64,000 nucleotides of DNA. Source: Owenia fusiformis. Taxonomy: Eukaryota > Annelida > Polychaeta > Sabellida > Oweniidae. A model generated the notes under the pieces. That model made no database searches. It was not told where the DNA came from and saw only the letters and a program-made list of their open reading frames with translations. The position numbers and the translations under genes are program-made. The DNA is taken from contig CAIIXF020000006.1 of NCBI GenBank assembly GCA_903813345.2, forward strand, positions 33,705,524 to 33,769,523. The letters run 5' to 3'. Of the stretch, positions 63,541-64,000 are shown piece by piece (the first letter of the stretch is position 1; each line of letters begins with the position of its first letter).

Positions 63541-64000
63541 CTGGGTGTTCAAAAAAAAACGCAACCCAAAGAAATTGCTATATCTTGAAAAATACTACTT
63601 CAATTCTGTTCATTTTTTCAGGAAAGAAAGAGGAGACTGTGTATGTATAGCTCCTGTAGTTGGTTAGTTGTAAAACATGATGCATTGGACACCTGCTAAA
63701 AAGACAGTTGTACTAGGAAAATACGAAAAACCCAGTCAGGGCTGACTGCAACCGCAAAAAAACTAAATAACTTTCTAGCCATAGTGATTTGGCTCTTCAA
63801 ATTTGGCACAAATCATCTTCATGCACTGTATGGTAAATCTGTAAAGTGAAATTAAAATCACTTCAGGGACTTTACAGTTATGGTCGAAATGCTTTCAAAT
63901 CTCAGTCAAACGCCCTGGTTCCGGCAGACTTCACAGGGGCGTAGGAAGGTGTAAATTCAACACTACGCCAAAAAATCCCGCCAAAAATATGAAACAATTG
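63541..64000. mobile_element. Mariner-like element, cut by the window edge
   Basis: CTGGGTGTTCAAAAAAAAAC, then GCAACCCAAAGAAATTGCTA, resembles the left terminus of mariner-type MITEs. The rest of the window shows no frame. The right end is outside, so the call is tentative. Confidence 0.35.

Overview
This is a window of AT-rich, intron-rich animal nuclear DNA, most likely from a marine invertebrate. A lophotrochozoan such as a mollusc is my guess, based on the repeat landscape rather than on a diagnostic gene. Every multi-exon gene has ordinary GT-AG introns, and the proteins are metazoan types (nucleoporin, Mediator subunit, hexokinase, thrombospondin type 1 repeat). Nothing bacterial, organellar or CRISPR-like is present. 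Four well-supported spliced genes could be reconstructed exon by exon with consistent reading phase, plus one nested membrane-protein gene and one intronless repeat-protein gene.

Layout: 1-8.2 kb holds NUP62 on the minus strand, with its 3' end beyond the left edge. 8.2-12.8 kb is repeat-rich: a foldback element, a tRNA-Lys-derived SINE split by an hAT-like MITE, and a frameshifted Mutator-like transposase remnant. 12.8-20.65 kb is a complete hexokinase gene (11 coding exons, 469 aa, plus strand). It is tail-to-tail with MED27 (8 coding exons, 305 aa, minus strand, 21.3-48.05 kb). MED27 intron 1 is about 21.7 kb. It contains a plus-strand gene for a predicted type II membrane protein with a Thr-rich stalk and one TSP1 repeat (30.5-32.4 kb), large satellite-like arrays, two TIR elements of 1.4 and 1.8 kb, and a 3'-truncated Ty3/gypsy-type retroelement. 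At 50.08-51.32 kb lies an intronless ORF for a 414-aa protein with an N-myristoylation-type start, a basic segment, and about 23 Ala-rich 13-residue repeats. At 55.3-63.2 kb, on the minus strand, is a 12-exon gene for a 442-aa acidic/basic nuclear-type protein that I assign with moderate confidence to the DUF4211 (CCDC82/QSER1-like) family.

The most unusual structural theme is that tandem repeats repeatedly straddle 3' splice sites. In NUP62 (93-bp unit, 16 copies) and at three hexokinase introns (about 74 bp x3, 48 bp x10, about 20 bp x3), the repeated unit contains the intron's polypyrimidine/AG plus the first bases of the following exon, and extends upstream into the intron. Only the last copy joins an intact exon; the upstream copies I translated run into stop codons in the gene's frame. 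A fifth hexokinase intron carries a degraded copy of an exon segment. The other main novelty is the 13-residue repeat protein, whose array grows in 78/156-bp steps.

The genes do not form a pathway; they are neighbours in an ordinary animal chromosome. The interest is in gene architecture (nested gene, splice-site repeats), nested transposons with readable target duplications, and the lineage-specific repeat protein.
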